DNA of 64,000 nt from Campylobacterales bacterium. Lineage in GTDB: Bacteria > Campylobacterota > Campylobacteria > Campylobacterales > Sulfurimonadaceae. This document shows positions 15,393 to 24,591 of this stretch, in pieces; the first letter of the stretch is position 1, and each line of letters opens with the position of its first letter. The stretch covers positions 1-64,000 of the forward strand of contig JAPLGM010000027.1 in NCBI GenBank assembly GCA_026390165.1, in the 5' to 3' direction. The position numbers and the translations under genes were made by a program. A model generated the notes under the pieces. It had not been told where the DNA came from. It saw only the letters and a list, made by a program, of their open reading frames with translations, and searched no databases.

Positions 15393-17286
15393 AGTTTTCC
15401 TTTCCAATGGGGTAATTCACATTCATCAAAGGAGGAGTTGTTTTCAAATTCCTCTGTAAACGGCTAAAAAGAGACTGTCCTGCGAAATACGACCCGCACA
15501 ACACCACATTCGATGCTTTAGTTTTTCCTTTTATTTCAGTGAGAAGTTCACTAAAATAATCGCCAAACGATTCAAAAATAGAATAGCTCAAATAGACTGA
15601 ATCAACACCCGCTATTTTATAACTGATGATGCTGGATAAAAAAGCGACATGATTAAAGCGGTTATCATCTACTTTCATATCGATTTGAAGCCCTCCTTTT
15701 CCGATGAACTTCAATGCCTCTTTCATAACTCCTTCATAACTTTTCTCTTCTAAATCCAAAATGATAGCCGTCGCTTCAAAAAGAGAAGTGCCTTCCTTTA
15801 GTGCTGACAGCGCTTCAACCATTGCAGGGAGTTTTGTGCGCATATTCTCTACCAAACGATCCGATCCCTCTCGCAACGTTGCTATTTTTTCCAACACTCC
15901 CTCAGGAGTAAACGGGTTGGGAGGGACAACACGAATCACTTTTTTCCCATCATAATACAAAAATGACGGTTCACCTTCGAAATAGGCTCCGACTACTTTT
16001 GTTCCAAATTTATTATGCTCTGCAATGACTGACATAAAGGAGGATTCATCTTCCGCCATCGTGTGAAAATTGGCAGATTCAACGGCAGGGACTTCGGTTT
16101 CGAGCTGATTGACTTTCATCGTGGATGCCGAAGAAAAATGCTCCATCTGATCGAACAGCATCCCTTTTTCATCTTTAATTCCTACTAATCCATTGGCAAT
16201 ACTAAGGGTATCTGTACTAAATGGGAGACGTGAAGGAAATGAAACACGCTCACCAGAAGCGATTAGTTTAACATCTTTATTGATAAAAAGATGGATATCA
16301 CTTTGCGAATGGATATTTAAATCAAAGTCCATACTGAAATCTGCTTCAATAGCGGATTCCAATGCCTTATAGACAATAAAATCAAGACCCAAAAGGGTCA
16401 ACTCTTTCCCTAAAAGAATCGAAAAGCCTTCATCCGGATATTTAACATCAATCGTGGAACCAAAGGTACTGCGCAATGTTTCATCTTTGAGTGCAACGTG
16501 TAAAATCGGACGCTCGATGCTCAGCAATGCGTTAAATTCATCATTAATCAAGGAGCAATAGTCGGTGATTTTTATCGCATTGGTCAGCATTAACACTGAC
16601 CCCTGCTCAAGTGTATCCGCCCGATAAAAGAGGCGATACCCCATCGTCGTTTTCATCAAAAGAGTTTTACCATCACGCAATGCTTTGGCGGAAACTTCGA
16701 ACATTGTGCGAAAACTTCCCGGATCGTTGGCATACCGTTCATTTCCCTTATGGGTCAACTTGACCGGGATACCACACTCGTGGCAGGAGTTTAATATTTG
16801 TTTTTCACGTCGTCCAAAACTTATTGATTCTTTTTCACACGTAGGACAAGGCTTTACATAGGCAAGAGCTGTATTACTGCGCGTATAGGGATAATGGTCG
16901 AAAAAGGGATATTGCCCCCCGCAATGGGTACAGTGCGTAAAGGGGTAATAGTAGCGCTTTGATGAGGGGTCAAACATCTCTTTATGACAACTGGGACACA
17001 ATCCCAACGAAATTGGATATTCAATCTCAAAATCAGGAACTGTTTCGGGTTCTCCCTCAATGTCGTAATAGTCACTTTTCGTCATAAAACACGATGCAGG
17101 CAGATTGGTTCCGATCGCTTCAAGACACTCCTGAAGGTTTTCATCTCCGCTGTCAAAAGCACAAATAATTTTTGTCTTTTTTTGATGAACAACCGCTTTA
17201 ATCCCGAAAGTGCGAATAATGGAAATTAAATAATTTTTAATCGTAGGTTGAGAAAAAGAGGTCATCACCTCGAACGTAAATGCCAT
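15367..17286 (-). CDS. HypF-related accessory protein (HydE-like of epsilonproteobacteria)
   Basis: 639 residues with local similarity to HypF but not its full set of domains. A zinc-finger-like segment is present (CPSCHKEMFDPSSKRYYYPF..CTHCGG, plus CPTC and CHECG). The following region mirrors the YrdC domain (ALRDGKTLLMKTTMGYRLFYRAD), but the glycine-rich KGxGGF is changed to KTTMGY. No acylphosphatase motif and no HHxAH metal motif are visible, so HypF chemistry is unlikely. It sits between hydC and hypF. A HypF-like gene named hydE follows hydABCD in Wolinella and Helicobacter as I recall, and this is probably its counterpart. Its role is unknown; assistance of large-subunit maturation is inferred. 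Confidence 0.7.
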   Translation of the reverse strand: MAFTFEVMTSFSQPTIKNYLISIIRTFGIKAVVHQKKTKIICAFDSGDENLQECLEAIGTNLPASCFMTKSDYYDIEGEPETVPDFEIEYPISLGLCPSCHKEMFDPSSKRYYYPFTHCTHCGGQYPFFDHYPYTRSNTALAYVKPCPTCEKESISFGRREKQILNSCHECGIPVKLTHKGNERYANDPGSFRTMFEVSAKALRDGKTLLMKTTMGYRLFYRADTLEQGSVLMLTNAIKITDYCSLINDEFNALLSIERPILHVALKDETLRSTFGSTIDVKYPDEGFSILLGKELTLLGLDFIVYKALESAIEADFSMDFDLNIHSQSDIHLFINKDVKLIASGERVSFPSRLPFSTDTLSIANGLVGIKDEKGMLFDQMEHFSSASTMKVNQLETEVPAVESANFHTMAEDESSFMSVIAEHNKFGTKVVGAYFEGEPSFLYYDGKKVIRVVPPNPFTPEGVLEKIATLREGSDRLVENMRTKLPAMVEALSALKEGTSLFEATAIILDLEEKSYEGVMKEALKFIGKGGLQIDMKVDDNRFNHVAFLSSIISYKIAGVDSVYLSYSIFESFGDYFSELLTEIKGKTKASNVVLCGSYFAGQSLFSRLQRNLKTTPPLMNVNYPIGKENCVVGGVFL

Positions 17287-17309
17287 AACTGCCCTTTGTA
17301 ACCAAAAAA

Positions 17310-18023
17310 TTATGCTTTAAGTGTATCTTCTTTAACGAATTTAGAACCGCCAATAACGATGGCGATATCCGCCTCTTTCCAGAAAATCGTTCTCCACACT
17401 TGATAGTAGATATGAAAGAGCACCCAGCAGATAATTAACCACATTGAGGTGTGATGGGCGATACGAACATCCATCAAACTTCCGCCAGTAACCGGAATCG
17501 TCCAATCGGTTGCGATATGCAACATCCACGGCCACCATGCTCCTATAGAACTAATACCTGACCCCAATCCATGCACATACAGCTGTAGACCAGTAAACAG
17601 CATCCATACTAACAGCAGATGAAAAACTGTAAAATAAACCGTATTGAAACTGTCCGCATGGGATGAATCAAACTCTTTTTTACGGTTCAACGTTAAGAGA
17701 TTGACCAATACGGCTTTAAACTCGGTAATATTTTTTCCATTGGGAATGAGCTTTTTATATGGCTTTTCAAAGCGACTGAAAAAATATAAATACGCAATAA
17801 TGACTGATGTAACATCAAAAATAATCGCGATCATAAAGTGTCCATAACGGTTCCACGCCATAATATACTTATCGACCGCACCATCTGCCATAAATGTCTG
17901 ATAGTACGGATGTCCGATATAAAGACCTGTAATGACGGCTCCAACCATACTAAACGCATTCACCCAATGGATGATGCGCATGGCCGGTGTCATACGTTTG
18001 ACTTGTTTGTACCCCTGATTCAT
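17310..18023 (-). CDS. hydC: [NiFe]-hydrogenase cytochrome b subunit
   Basis: 237 residues of the HyaC/HydC family with four or five hydrophobic helices. Candidate heme-b ligands are histidines in RIIHWVNA, RYGHFM, VFHLLLVW and IAHHTSMW..LFHIYYQVW. It anchors the hydA-hydB dimer on the periplasmic face and passes electrons from hydrogen to menaquinone. It is encoded just 10 bp downstream of the large-subunit gene. Confidence 0.95.
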   Translation of the reverse strand: MNQGYKQVKRMTPAMRIIHWVNAFSMVGAVITGLYIGHPYYQTFMADGAVDKYIMAWNRYGHFMIAIIFDVTSVIIAYLYFFSRFEKPYKKLIPNGKNITEFKAVLVNLLTLNRKKEFDSSHADSFNTVYFTVFHLLLVWMLFTGLQLYVHGLGSGISSIGAWWPWMLHIATDWTIPVTGGSLMDVRIAHHTSMWLIICWVLFHIYYQVWRTIFWKEADIAIVIGGSKFVKEDTLKA

Positions 18024-18033
18024 GATTGGCTCC

Positions 18034-19809
18034 TTAGATACTGCACACAGTATCTACTTTGTAAACAGCAAGCTCTTTACCTTTGGTATCGACAACGTGT
18101 ACGGCGCAAGCAATACAAGGGTCAAAACTGTGAATGGTACGGATAATTTCCAACGGTTGCTCAGGATTGGCAACTTTGGTTCCGATCAAACTTGCTTCAT
18201 ACGCACCTAAACGCCCTTTGTGGTCACGCGGAGCGGCATTCCATGTTGAGGGGACGACGGCTTGGTAGTTGGCTACCTTTCCGTTTTCAATACGAACCCA
18301 GTGACCCAATGCACCGCGAGGAGCTTCTGCCATACCGCGACCTTTGGTACTAACACTTACTGCATCAAAGTCAAATTCAGTCCATGTGCTTTTATCTCCT
18401 GACGCAACATTTTTAGCAAGTTCATCGATCCATTCAACCATTACATCTGACATCAATTCAGTTTCAATAGCACGCGCCGCAGTACGACCGACCGTACTAA
18501 ACAACACGGCAATCGGAAGATTACCCCGCTCTAAAAACTGAGTAACATATTTACTAATACGTGCATCTTTGCGCGCAACGCCGATAACCATCCGTGCTAA
18601 TGGTCCTACTTCAACACGTGTGTCGTTATAGATTGGAGATTTAATCCAACTGTATTTTTCTTTGGTTTTAAGATAGGCAATTCCGTCTTCACGTTTATCA
18701 AGCCCTGTATATTCAGGAATGGTTTGTCCCTCATACGGATGAAGAGGACGATCGCCTTTGTACCATGCGTGCGTCACGTCTTCAGCGATTTTTTCTGGAT
18801 CAATATCGGCTACTTTACTAATATCTCCCCCATAAACAACGCCACTTGGAAAGAGAAGTGCCGATTTGTAAAAACCGGTATCATCGAGACGGAAATCACC
18901 GTAACTCATATAGTTCAGTAATCCGCCACCCGTTCCACCGACCCCTTTGCCACCCATAAGCTCAGTAAAGGTTGCTTTACTATCCGTCGCTTCACCTGCG
19001 TACATCGTCCCTGCCATATAGACATCTGGAAGATAGGCTTGCTTAATAAATTTACGACCTGCAAGAAGCAAGGATTTGAAGAGGGCAAGACGAGCAGGAT
19101 TTTGAATATCCTGAACACATGTTACCCCTCCAACCACGATGCTTTGAGGATGAGGGTTTTTACCGCCCAAGATCGCCTGCATTTTTGCCAAATCACGTTG
19201 AATTTCCAATGCCTGCAAATAGTGAGCAACACCGATTAGGTTTTGTTCCGGAGTCAATTTATAATGAGGATTGCCCCAATATCCATTTCCGAAGATTCCC
19301 AAACGACCTTGTTTTACGAACTTAGCAACACGATCTTGAATTGCTTTAAATTCGCTTTCACCGTCAGTGAAGGGTGATTCGCCTGCAACGGCAGCCCATT
19401 TGCGAGCTTCTGCTGCTGTTTTTGCAGGATCCGCCGAAAGAGCGGAAACAACATCCACGAAATCAAGGGCATGGAGATGATAAAAGTGAACCACATGGTC
19501 ATGAAGATACAACGCACCCTGAATCAAGTTCCGTACAAGACGTGCATTTTTAGGGATGGTGATTTTGAACGCATCTTCAACGGCTTCAATCGATCGCTGA
19601 TAGTGTGTACCGGTACACACACCACAAATACGCATCGCCAATAATCCGCAGTCGCGCGGATCACGTCCTTGTAAAATTGTCTCAATTCCGCGAAACATCG
19701 TCGAAGAACTATAGGCATCTACGATCGTATTATTATCATCAATAACTGCTTCAATACGCAAATGCCCTTCAATACGGGTAATAGGGTCAACTACAATATG
19801 CTTACTCAT
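18034..19809 (-). CDS. hydB: membrane-bound [NiFe]-hydrogenase large subunit
   Basis: 591 residues. The N-terminal nickel ligands are in MRICGVCTGTHY and the C-terminal ones in DPCIACAVH. After that His there is an extension of 20 residues (VVDTKG... to the stop) that must be removed by a maturation protease. Group-1 uptake signatures are present (ITRIEGHLRIE near the N-terminus, EAPRGALGHW near residue 500). It oxidises H2 in the periplasm after export with the small subunit. It overlaps hydA by 8 bp. Confidence 0.98.
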   Translation of the reverse strand: MSKHIVVDPITRIEGHLRIEAVIDDNNTIVDAYSSSTMFRGIETILQGRDPRDCGLLAMRICGVCTGTHYQRSIEAVEDAFKITIPKNARLVRNLIQGALYLHDHVVHFYHLHALDFVDVVSALSADPAKTAAEARKWAAVAGESPFTDGESEFKAIQDRVAKFVKQGRLGIFGNGYWGNPHYKLTPEQNLIGVAHYLQALEIQRDLAKMQAILGGKNPHPQSIVVGGVTCVQDIQNPARLALFKSLLLAGRKFIKQAYLPDVYMAGTMYAGEATDSKATFTELMGGKGVGGTGGGLLNYMSYGDFRLDDTGFYKSALLFPSGVVYGGDISKVADIDPEKIAEDVTHAWYKGDRPLHPYEGQTIPEYTGLDKREDGIAYLKTKEKYSWIKSPIYNDTRVEVGPLARMVIGVARKDARISKYVTQFLERGNLPIAVLFSTVGRTAARAIETELMSDVMVEWIDELAKNVASGDKSTWTEFDFDAVSVSTKGRGMAEAPRGALGHWVRIENGKVANYQAVVPSTWNAAPRDHKGRLGAYEASLIGTKVANPEQPLEIIRTIHSFDPCIACAVHVVDTKGKELAVYKVDTVCSI

Positions 19810-21040
19810 GGCTCTCTCCAGATTTTTCTCGTTTACCAGCTACGGCACTTGCTGCTGCATGGATCGTAATACCGACTCCTGCAGCAGTTAACATGCCCAA
19901 ACCAAATTCATCAACACTTTTTTCAACGCCGCCGCTCGGCGCTTTGATTTTCGCATCTGCCATAGGGCGTTCATACGCGTATTTGTCCCAAAAATCGGGT
20001 TCGGAACAGCCGATACAACCGCGTCCTACTCCGATTGGCCAATTGACCGCTTCGTTATAGCGAACGATGGAACAGTTGTTAAAGGTCATAGGCCCTTTAC
20101 AGCCCATTTTGTAGAGACAGAAATTATTTTGAGCACCCGCATCGCCCCACACTTCGACGTATTCACCGGCGTCGAAGTGTGCACGGCGTTCACAATTATC
20201 ATGGATACGATATCCAAATGCGAATTTAGGACGAAGCAGTGAATCAAGTTCAGGAATCTGTCCTGTCAAAAGATAATGCAAAATCACACCCACCATATTG
20301 GCAGGATTGGCAGGACATGCTGGGATGTTAATGAGGGGTTTGTTTTTAATAACATCCATTACCCCCACTGCACCCGTAGGATTTGGAGAAGCGGCAGGGA
20401 TACCTCCGAACGTCGCACAACTACCAACTGCAACGACCGCAGCAGCATTAGTAGCACAACGGACTAAATGGTCATGGAATGTTTCACCGCTAGCACCGAT
20501 AGTTCCGTACTGACCGTTCATTCCCATAGGAATAGATCCCTCTACGAACAAAAGATATTTTCCTTTGAAATGTTCCATCGCTTCCTCGAGCTGTTTTTCA
20601 GCTTGATGACCCGATGCTGCTTGCAATGTCTCATGGTATTCTAATGAAATGATATCAAGTACGATCTCATCGATTTTTGGTCCATCCGCACGTAAAAGCG
20701 CTTCAGAGTTACCGGCACAGTCTTGAAGTTCAAGCCAAATAACAGGCGCGCGATTCATCATAACCGCTGCATCAGCGACCAGCGGTGTAAACATAGGAGG
20801 GAGCATTAACATCGCTGTCGTTGCACTCGCCCATTTCATGAATTCTCGTCTATCGATCCCGTTCTCTTCTAATAGATCTGCAAAGTCAAGTCTATTAGCA
20901 GGTGTATTTGCGCGGAGTTCGTTCAAGCGTGCTTCACATTTAATAAACAACTCTTGGTAATACGACTCACCTTTGTTCGTTTCAACACGTGAGCTTTTTG
21001 ACGTAAACAGTTTTTTAACCGCTTCTACTCTATCGGACAT
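19802..21040 (-). CDS. hydA: membrane-bound [NiFe]-hydrogenase small subunit, Tat-exported
   Basis: About 412 residues. The start is the ATG at 21040, preceded by GAGGAGGG; an in-frame ATG at 21073 lies inside a palindrome. The Tat motif DRREFMKW is not at the very N-terminus but around residues 63-70, after a long hydrophilic leader. Iron-sulfur ligands are visible (QDCAGNSE, GSCATFGG, PACPANP, HDNCERR, NFCLYKMGCKGP..NNCS, GCIGCSEPDFWD). A hydrophobic segment near the C-terminus (MLTAAGVGITIHAAASAVA) anchors the protein to HydC and the membrane. First gene of the structural operon. Confidence 0.97.
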   Translation of the reverse strand: MSDRVEAVKKLFTSKSSRVETNKGESYYQELFIKCEARLNELRANTPANRLDFADLLEENGIDRREFMKWASATTAMLMLPPMFTPLVADAAVMMNRAPVIWLELQDCAGNSEALLRADGPKIDEIVLDIISLEYHETLQAASGHQAEKQLEEAMEHFKGKYLLFVEGSIPMGMNGQYGTIGASGETFHDHLVRCATNAAAVVAVGSCATFGGIPAASPNPTGAVGVMDVIKNKPLINIPACPANPANMVGVILHYLLTGQIPELDSLLRPKFAFGYRIHDNCERRAHFDAGEYVEVWGDAGAQNNFCLYKMGCKGPMTFNNCSIVRYNEAVNWPIGVGRGCIGCSEPDFWDKYAYERPMADAKIKAPSGGVEKSVDEFGLGMLTAAGVGITIHAAASAVAGKREKSGESHE

Positions 21041-21057
21041 AATTCCCTCCTCTATAA

Positions 21058-21079
21058 ATGAATAATCATTCATATACTA
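21058..21079 (-). promoter_or_regulatory. candidate -10 box and operator upstream of hydA
   Basis: A perfect inverted repeat ATGAAT / ATTCAT with a 4-nt centre (21058-21073) lies just downstream of a TAGTAT -10-like box (minus strand, 21079-21074) and upstream of the GAGGAGGG ribosome-binding site. That is repressor-like geometry. The half-site ATTCAT also occurs near the TetR promoter at about 24011, so the TetR protein encoded at 23355-23969 is a candidate binder. Confidence 0.4.
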
Positions 21080-21143
21080 GAATGAAATAACTTAAATTAA
21101 TATTAGCCACTACAAAAAAGAAGCATATATTTATAAAATAACA

Positions 21144-21163
21144 ACAAAAGTAATCTCTTTTGT
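21144..21163 (-). terminator. weak stem-loop after the HupV-like gene
   Basis: A perfect 7-bp stem ACAAAAG / CTTTTGT with a 6-nt loop lies 17 bp after the stop and, on the minus strand, is followed by TGTTATTTTAT. It may terminate the TetR-HupUV operon. The stem is AT-rich, so its strength is doubtful. Confidence 0.35.
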
Positions 21164-21179
21164 CTGACAAGCTTCACAT

Positions 21180-22490
21180 TTAATGGGTGGTACATACCGA
21201 GCATACATCAAATGAGCGAAAGGTGAAGGTTGCAGTTTCGATTGAGTCAGAACCAATCATCGCTTTTTGGGCAGGTCCAGGAATTTCAGGAGATCCACAT
21301 GAAAGGTTCCACTGTGTTGGCGTAATCAACTTATATTGATCAATTATTCCATTTTTCAGAATCACCGAATGGATCAAAGAGCCTCTGGGGGCTTCGACGA
21401 TACCAATTCCTTCCCCACTCAGTGTGGCAATTTTTTTAAGCGGTTGAATATAGGAAGGTTCATTTAGTTTTATTGATTGTAAAAGCTTTTTAGAATGCTC
21501 TAACAGAAGTGCAGCTTCATAACTTCTAGCCATTACTCGTGTATAGGTACTGTCCCGATAATTTTTATACATTTGTTTGATAAAAGGGACGCCCTCTATC
21601 ATTGTACGGGCTAATGGACCTGTTTCAAAATAATCATCGTGATAGAGTGCATTTTTCGCGTATGTTTTCTCATCAATACTATACGCCTCTTCCAAGGTTA
21701 CAAATTTAGAATGCACTTTTGCCATGCGTCTATTCACCAATTTTGACGGCTTAGAAAATTCATGTTCACCCATTGCAAGATATCGATCATACGAAAACCC
21801 TTGCTCATGCATTTTGGTTCTTTTGAGCATGTTTTCTATCTTTTTCATATCACCCGTAACCGTTAAAAAGGTTTTTTTGGATGAATAACAAACATATTCA
21901 TCCAACGTAATTCCAATTAACTCCTTTTCAAACCATCGAATCAGTTCATCCAGTAATCCCTCTGCGCGAATAATATCAACATGAGTAGGATCACACGTCA
22001 CGCCACCGGGTATCATATACGACGAATGGGGCCATTGGCCAGCAAAAATAGCCAAAATTTTTGTCGCGAGTGACGCTGCATATGCCCCTTTGAGACGGCA
22101 TGAGTCTGCGATTTTCTCTTGCAACATATGTGACAATTCAGGATAAATGACCAGATAGAGCCATTTTAGATGGTTTTGTATCAGTTCCAACGTCAGGGTT
22201 AATTCTCTAATACTTTCAGCTTTTTGTGAGATCTCGACGGGAGCGCCGCAATTTGCGTACACGGATTCAATCGCTCTAACTGCCGAAAACAGATGAGAAT
22301 GGCCACATATACCGCAGACACGCGGCGTGATTACCAAAGCATCCATGGCTGGTTTTGATTGTAAAATCGCCTCCATTCCGCGAGTGTGGGGAAAGGCTAT
22401 CGTAGCAAAAGAGACGTGATTTTTTTCAAACTCAAACTGTACAGAGGCTTCCCCCTCGATTTGTTCAATCCATTTACGTATTGTCATCAA
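21180..22490 (-). CDS. hupV: soluble [NiFe]-hydrogenase large subunit, HupV/HoxC-like (sensory or group 2)
   Basis: 436 residues. Nickel ligands are in PRVCGICGHSH and, at the very end, FDVCSVCTTH followed at once by the stop. Ending exactly at the His means there is no C-terminal extension and no proteolytic maturation, a hallmark of HupV/HoxC regulatory hydrogenases. It overlaps the small-subunit gene by 17 bp. No membrane anchor or export signal is present. No HupT/HoxJ kinase is seen nearby. A group 2 catalytic role in the cytoplasm cannot be excluded. Confidence 0.9.
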   Translation of the reverse strand: MMTIRKWIEQIEGEASVQFEFEKNHVSFATIAFPHTRGMEAILQSKPAMDALVITPRVCGICGHSHLFSAVRAIESVYANCGAPVEISQKAESIRELTLTLELIQNHLKWLYLVIYPELSHMLQEKIADSCRLKGAYAASLATKILAIFAGQWPHSSYMIPGGVTCDPTHVDIIRAEGLLDELIRWFEKELIGITLDEYVCYSSKKTFLTVTGDMKKIENMLKRTKMHEQGFSYDRYLAMGEHEFSKPSKLVNRRMAKVHSKFVTLEEAYSIDEKTYAKNALYHDDYFETGPLARTMIEGVPFIKQMYKNYRDSTYTRVMARSYEAALLLEHSKKLLQSIKLNEPSYIQPLKKIATLSGEGIGIVEAPRGSLIHSVILKNGIIDQYKLITPTQWNLSCGSPEIPGPAQKAMIGSDSIETATFTFRSFDVCSVCTTH

Positions 22491-23358
22491 TCAACCTCTT
22501 CTCCAAGCGCGGTATACGAAACGATTTGGCAATGCCCGTTAAGGTTAAATAGCTCCTCTTGGATATCCCAAGCGGAACATCCTGAGGTATCGACATATTG
22601 GTTTTCGTTTCAAACATATTGGTACGAGGAAAATCCGGCTCTGTACACCCAAAACATGGAGATCCGATACGTGTTTTCGAACTCACATCATTCCATAATA
22701 TCTTATTACAGGAGGCATGCGTCATAGGTCCTCGGCACCCTTGCTTATAAAACAAACATCCCTCTTTTGTTCCAAAATGTTCTGCGTCGACTTTCCACTC
22801 AAAATATTCATTGCGGGTACACCCATGATGTGCCAAATAGGCATACAACTCTTTGGGCCGATGCATTTCATCGATTAAAATTACTTTATTATCCGCAATC
22901 ATACGAAGGGTATATCCCAACCATTCCGGATGTATCGGGCATCCCGAAAGATTAATCAGTTTGTTACTCTTGGCAAAAGGGCCTTTGGCTATTTCCCGAT
23001 CAAATCCAACTCCTGTAATATACTCAGGGTCGCTTTGCTTAAACATCCCCCCAAAACTTGCACAACTTCCTACAGCGATTATCGTGTTTGCAGTTGAACC
23101 ATAGTGCTGAACCAACGTTTCCATACGGGAACCGGCTCGCATCATCCGAGGATCATAAGCTCCCTCAAATATAAGAATATCGCACGATTGAGTGCAGGAG
23201 GCAATCTTTTCGAGTGTGTACGTAGCCGGTAATATCGGATGGTAGAGGAATTCAAAGGTTTCAAGAATATAAGAAAGATGGGGGTAATTAAGAAAAGAGT
23301 GTGTGTTGCCGTTACAGGTTACGCCCTGAAGCCATAAAAGCTTTGGGCGTGATTTCAT
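22474..23358 (-). CDS. hupU: soluble [NiFe]-hydrogenase small subunit, HupU/HoxB-like
   Basis: 294 residues with no Tat signal, so cytoplasmic. Iron-sulfur ligands: LQGVTCNGNTHS, VGSCASFGG, SGCPIHPEW for the proximal cluster, HHGCTRNEYFEW and EGCLFYKQGCRGP for the others, and PCFGCTEPDFP near the end. This pattern is that of H2-sensing or group 2 small subunits. It is coupled to the TetR gene by a 4-bp ATGA overlap and to the large subunit by a 17-bp overlap, so all three are made from one message. Confidence 0.9.
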   Translation of the reverse strand: MKSRPKLLWLQGVTCNGNTHSFLNYPHLSYILETFEFLYHPILPATYTLEKIASCTQSCDILIFEGAYDPRMMRAGSRMETLVQHYGSTANTIIAVGSCASFGGMFKQSDPEYITGVGFDREIAKGPFAKSNKLINLSGCPIHPEWLGYTLRMIADNKVILIDEMHRPKELYAYLAHHGCTRNEYFEWKVDAEHFGTKEGCLFYKQGCRGPMTHASCNKILWNDVSSKTRIGSPCFGCTEPDFPRTNMFETKTNMSIPQDVPLGISKRSYLTLTGIAKSFRIPRLEKRLIDDNT

Positions 23359-23969
23359 TGTTTGCGCAGAGCATTGTAAATATTCTCTGCTATTGCGGAT
23401 TCATAATCATGCAATGGCTGAGGGAGCACCTCTTCTCCGTTTAAAAATACCATTCCACCCAAATATCCCATAAACAGTCCTAACGCACTAAAAAAATCTT
23501 GATCTTTTAAGACTCCACTTTGTACCCCATCATCAAAAAATAGCATCAATTCCGTTACAAAATCGGAGACACATACCATTCCGCTACATGATTTTGTGAA
23601 TATTTCACGATTGGAAAGAAAAATACGTAAAAAATATTCAATGAGTTCAGGACGTTCTTGTGCGATTCGAAAATACATTTTGACTATCATATCAATTTTT
23701 TCTCTTACCGATTTCTCTGACATATTGATTTCTCTTAGTTGCTCACCTAAAACGGAGGAAATATAGAGCATAATCTCTTTTGCAAGTTCATCTTTAGAAG
23801 AAAAATAATTATAAAAATTACCAACACTCATTCCAACTTTTTTGGCGATAGCAGGCATTGTTGTAGTATAAAACCCTTCGCTAGAAAAAAGCTTTAACGC
23901 TGTTTGCATAATAGATGTTTTACGATCTTCTTTTTTTGTACGCACACTTTTTTCTGATTCACTCTTCAT
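23355..23969 (-). CDS. TetR-family regulator coupled to the HupUV-like hydrogenase
   Basis: About 204 residues. The N-terminal HTH is typical (IMQTALKLFSSEGFYTTTMPAIAKKVGMSVGNFYNYFSSKDEL, residues about 20-62) and the C-terminal ligand domain has an EYFLRIFLSNREIF segment. The start was set at the ATG at 23969; an upstream TTG at 23981 is possible. Its 3' end overlaps the HupU-like start (ATGA). The promoter region contains GAATA-CA-TATTC at 24002-24013, a likely self-operator. Its ligand is unknown. Confidence 0.9.
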   Translation of the reverse strand: MKSESEKSVRTKKEDRKTSIMQTALKLFSSEGFYTTTMPAIAKKVGMSVGNFYNYFSSKDELAKEIMLYISSVLGEQLREINMSEKSVREKIDMIVKMYFRIAQERPELIEYFLRIFLSNREIFTKSCSGMVCVSDFVTELMLFFDDGVQSGVLKDQDFFSALGLFMGYLGGMVFLNGEEVLPQPLHDYESAIAENIYNALRKQ

Positions 23970-24001
23970 TCTCACACCCAACTTTAAATCTATTATTTTA
24001 C

Positions 24002-24013
24002 GAATACATATTC
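24002..24013. promoter_or_regulatory. candidate TetR operator
   Basis: A perfect 5-bp inverted repeat GAATA / TATTC around CA in the promoter region of the TetR gene. A related CGAATA-TG-TATGAAT sequence at 24442-24456 overlaps the promoter of the next minus-strand gene, which suggests a shared regulator. Confidence 0.4.
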
Positions 24014-24095
24014 ATATAATCTAATTGTAATATTCTATACTACTACTCTTAAAAACAGGTGTACTGGAAAAGATGTCGTTTACCATCACCTTTTC

Positions 24096-24395
24096 CTAAA
24101 GTTCATCAATCTTATGCTTAAAGTCACCCTCAAACAAGGAGTCGATCGCTTTTCGTATAACATAGCTAAACTGTTCAGAAGAAGAGGCATTGCCACCTAA
24201 GTCTTCACTATAGACTGGAATCATTGTTTCTATCCGACGAAGTGTCTTTTTGTCGAAGTCAATACGCTTGTTAACTATTTGTATTTTTTTGGCAGATTCT
24301 TCTTGTAATTGGCTTAATGTGGATACTATCTCATCATCAACCATACTATATGAATTAATATCTTCTATTATCTCATTAGTAGTATCATCAGGCAT
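24096..24395 (-). CDS. small protein with possible ribbon-helix-helix-like C-terminal half
   Basis: 99 residues, acidic N-terminus (MPDDTTNEIIEDINSYS), then a short charged coiled-coil-like part (LSQLQEESAKKIQIVNKR), then FDKKTLRRIETMIPVYSEDLGGNASSSEQFSYVIRKAIDSLFEG. The alternation in the last part recalls a ribbon-helix-helix DNA-binding fold, but no family is recognised with confidence. A clear TATAAT at 24437-24432 (minus) and a GGGG ribosome-binding region support expression. It is transcribed divergently from the recombinase gene. Confidence 0.55.
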   Translation of the reverse strand: MPDDTTNEIIEDINSYSMVDDEIVSTLSQLQEESAKKIQIVNKRIDFDKKTLRRIETMIPVYSEDLGGNASSSEQFSYVIRKAIDSLFEGDFKHKIDEL

Positions 24396-24431
24396 TACTT
24401 ACCCCTTTTAACTATTTAGTATTTATGATAG

Positions 24432-24456
24432 GATTATACTACGAATATGTATGAAT
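24432..24456 (-). promoter_or_regulatory. promoter of the 99-residue protein with operator-like site
   Basis: A TATAAT box at 24437-24432 (minus strand). The spacer/-35 side contains GAATA-TG-TATGAAT (24443-24456), similar to the TetR-promoter site at 24002-24013. Confidence 0.45.
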
Positions 24457-24591
24457 TAAAGTTAATATATTAGATAAATACCATTATATCAACATAAATG
24501 ACGATATACTTTTAATGTATACAACATAACTTATTATCAGCATGGAGATGTTTTTAAAAACAACCATGCCATTTGCTAGGGCTAACGTACA

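Noticed and set aside
21180-23358. HupUV-like pair as a second energy-conserving membrane hydrogenase
   Set aside because: There is no Tat signal, no membrane anchor, no C-terminal extension and no cytochrome b partner in its operon.
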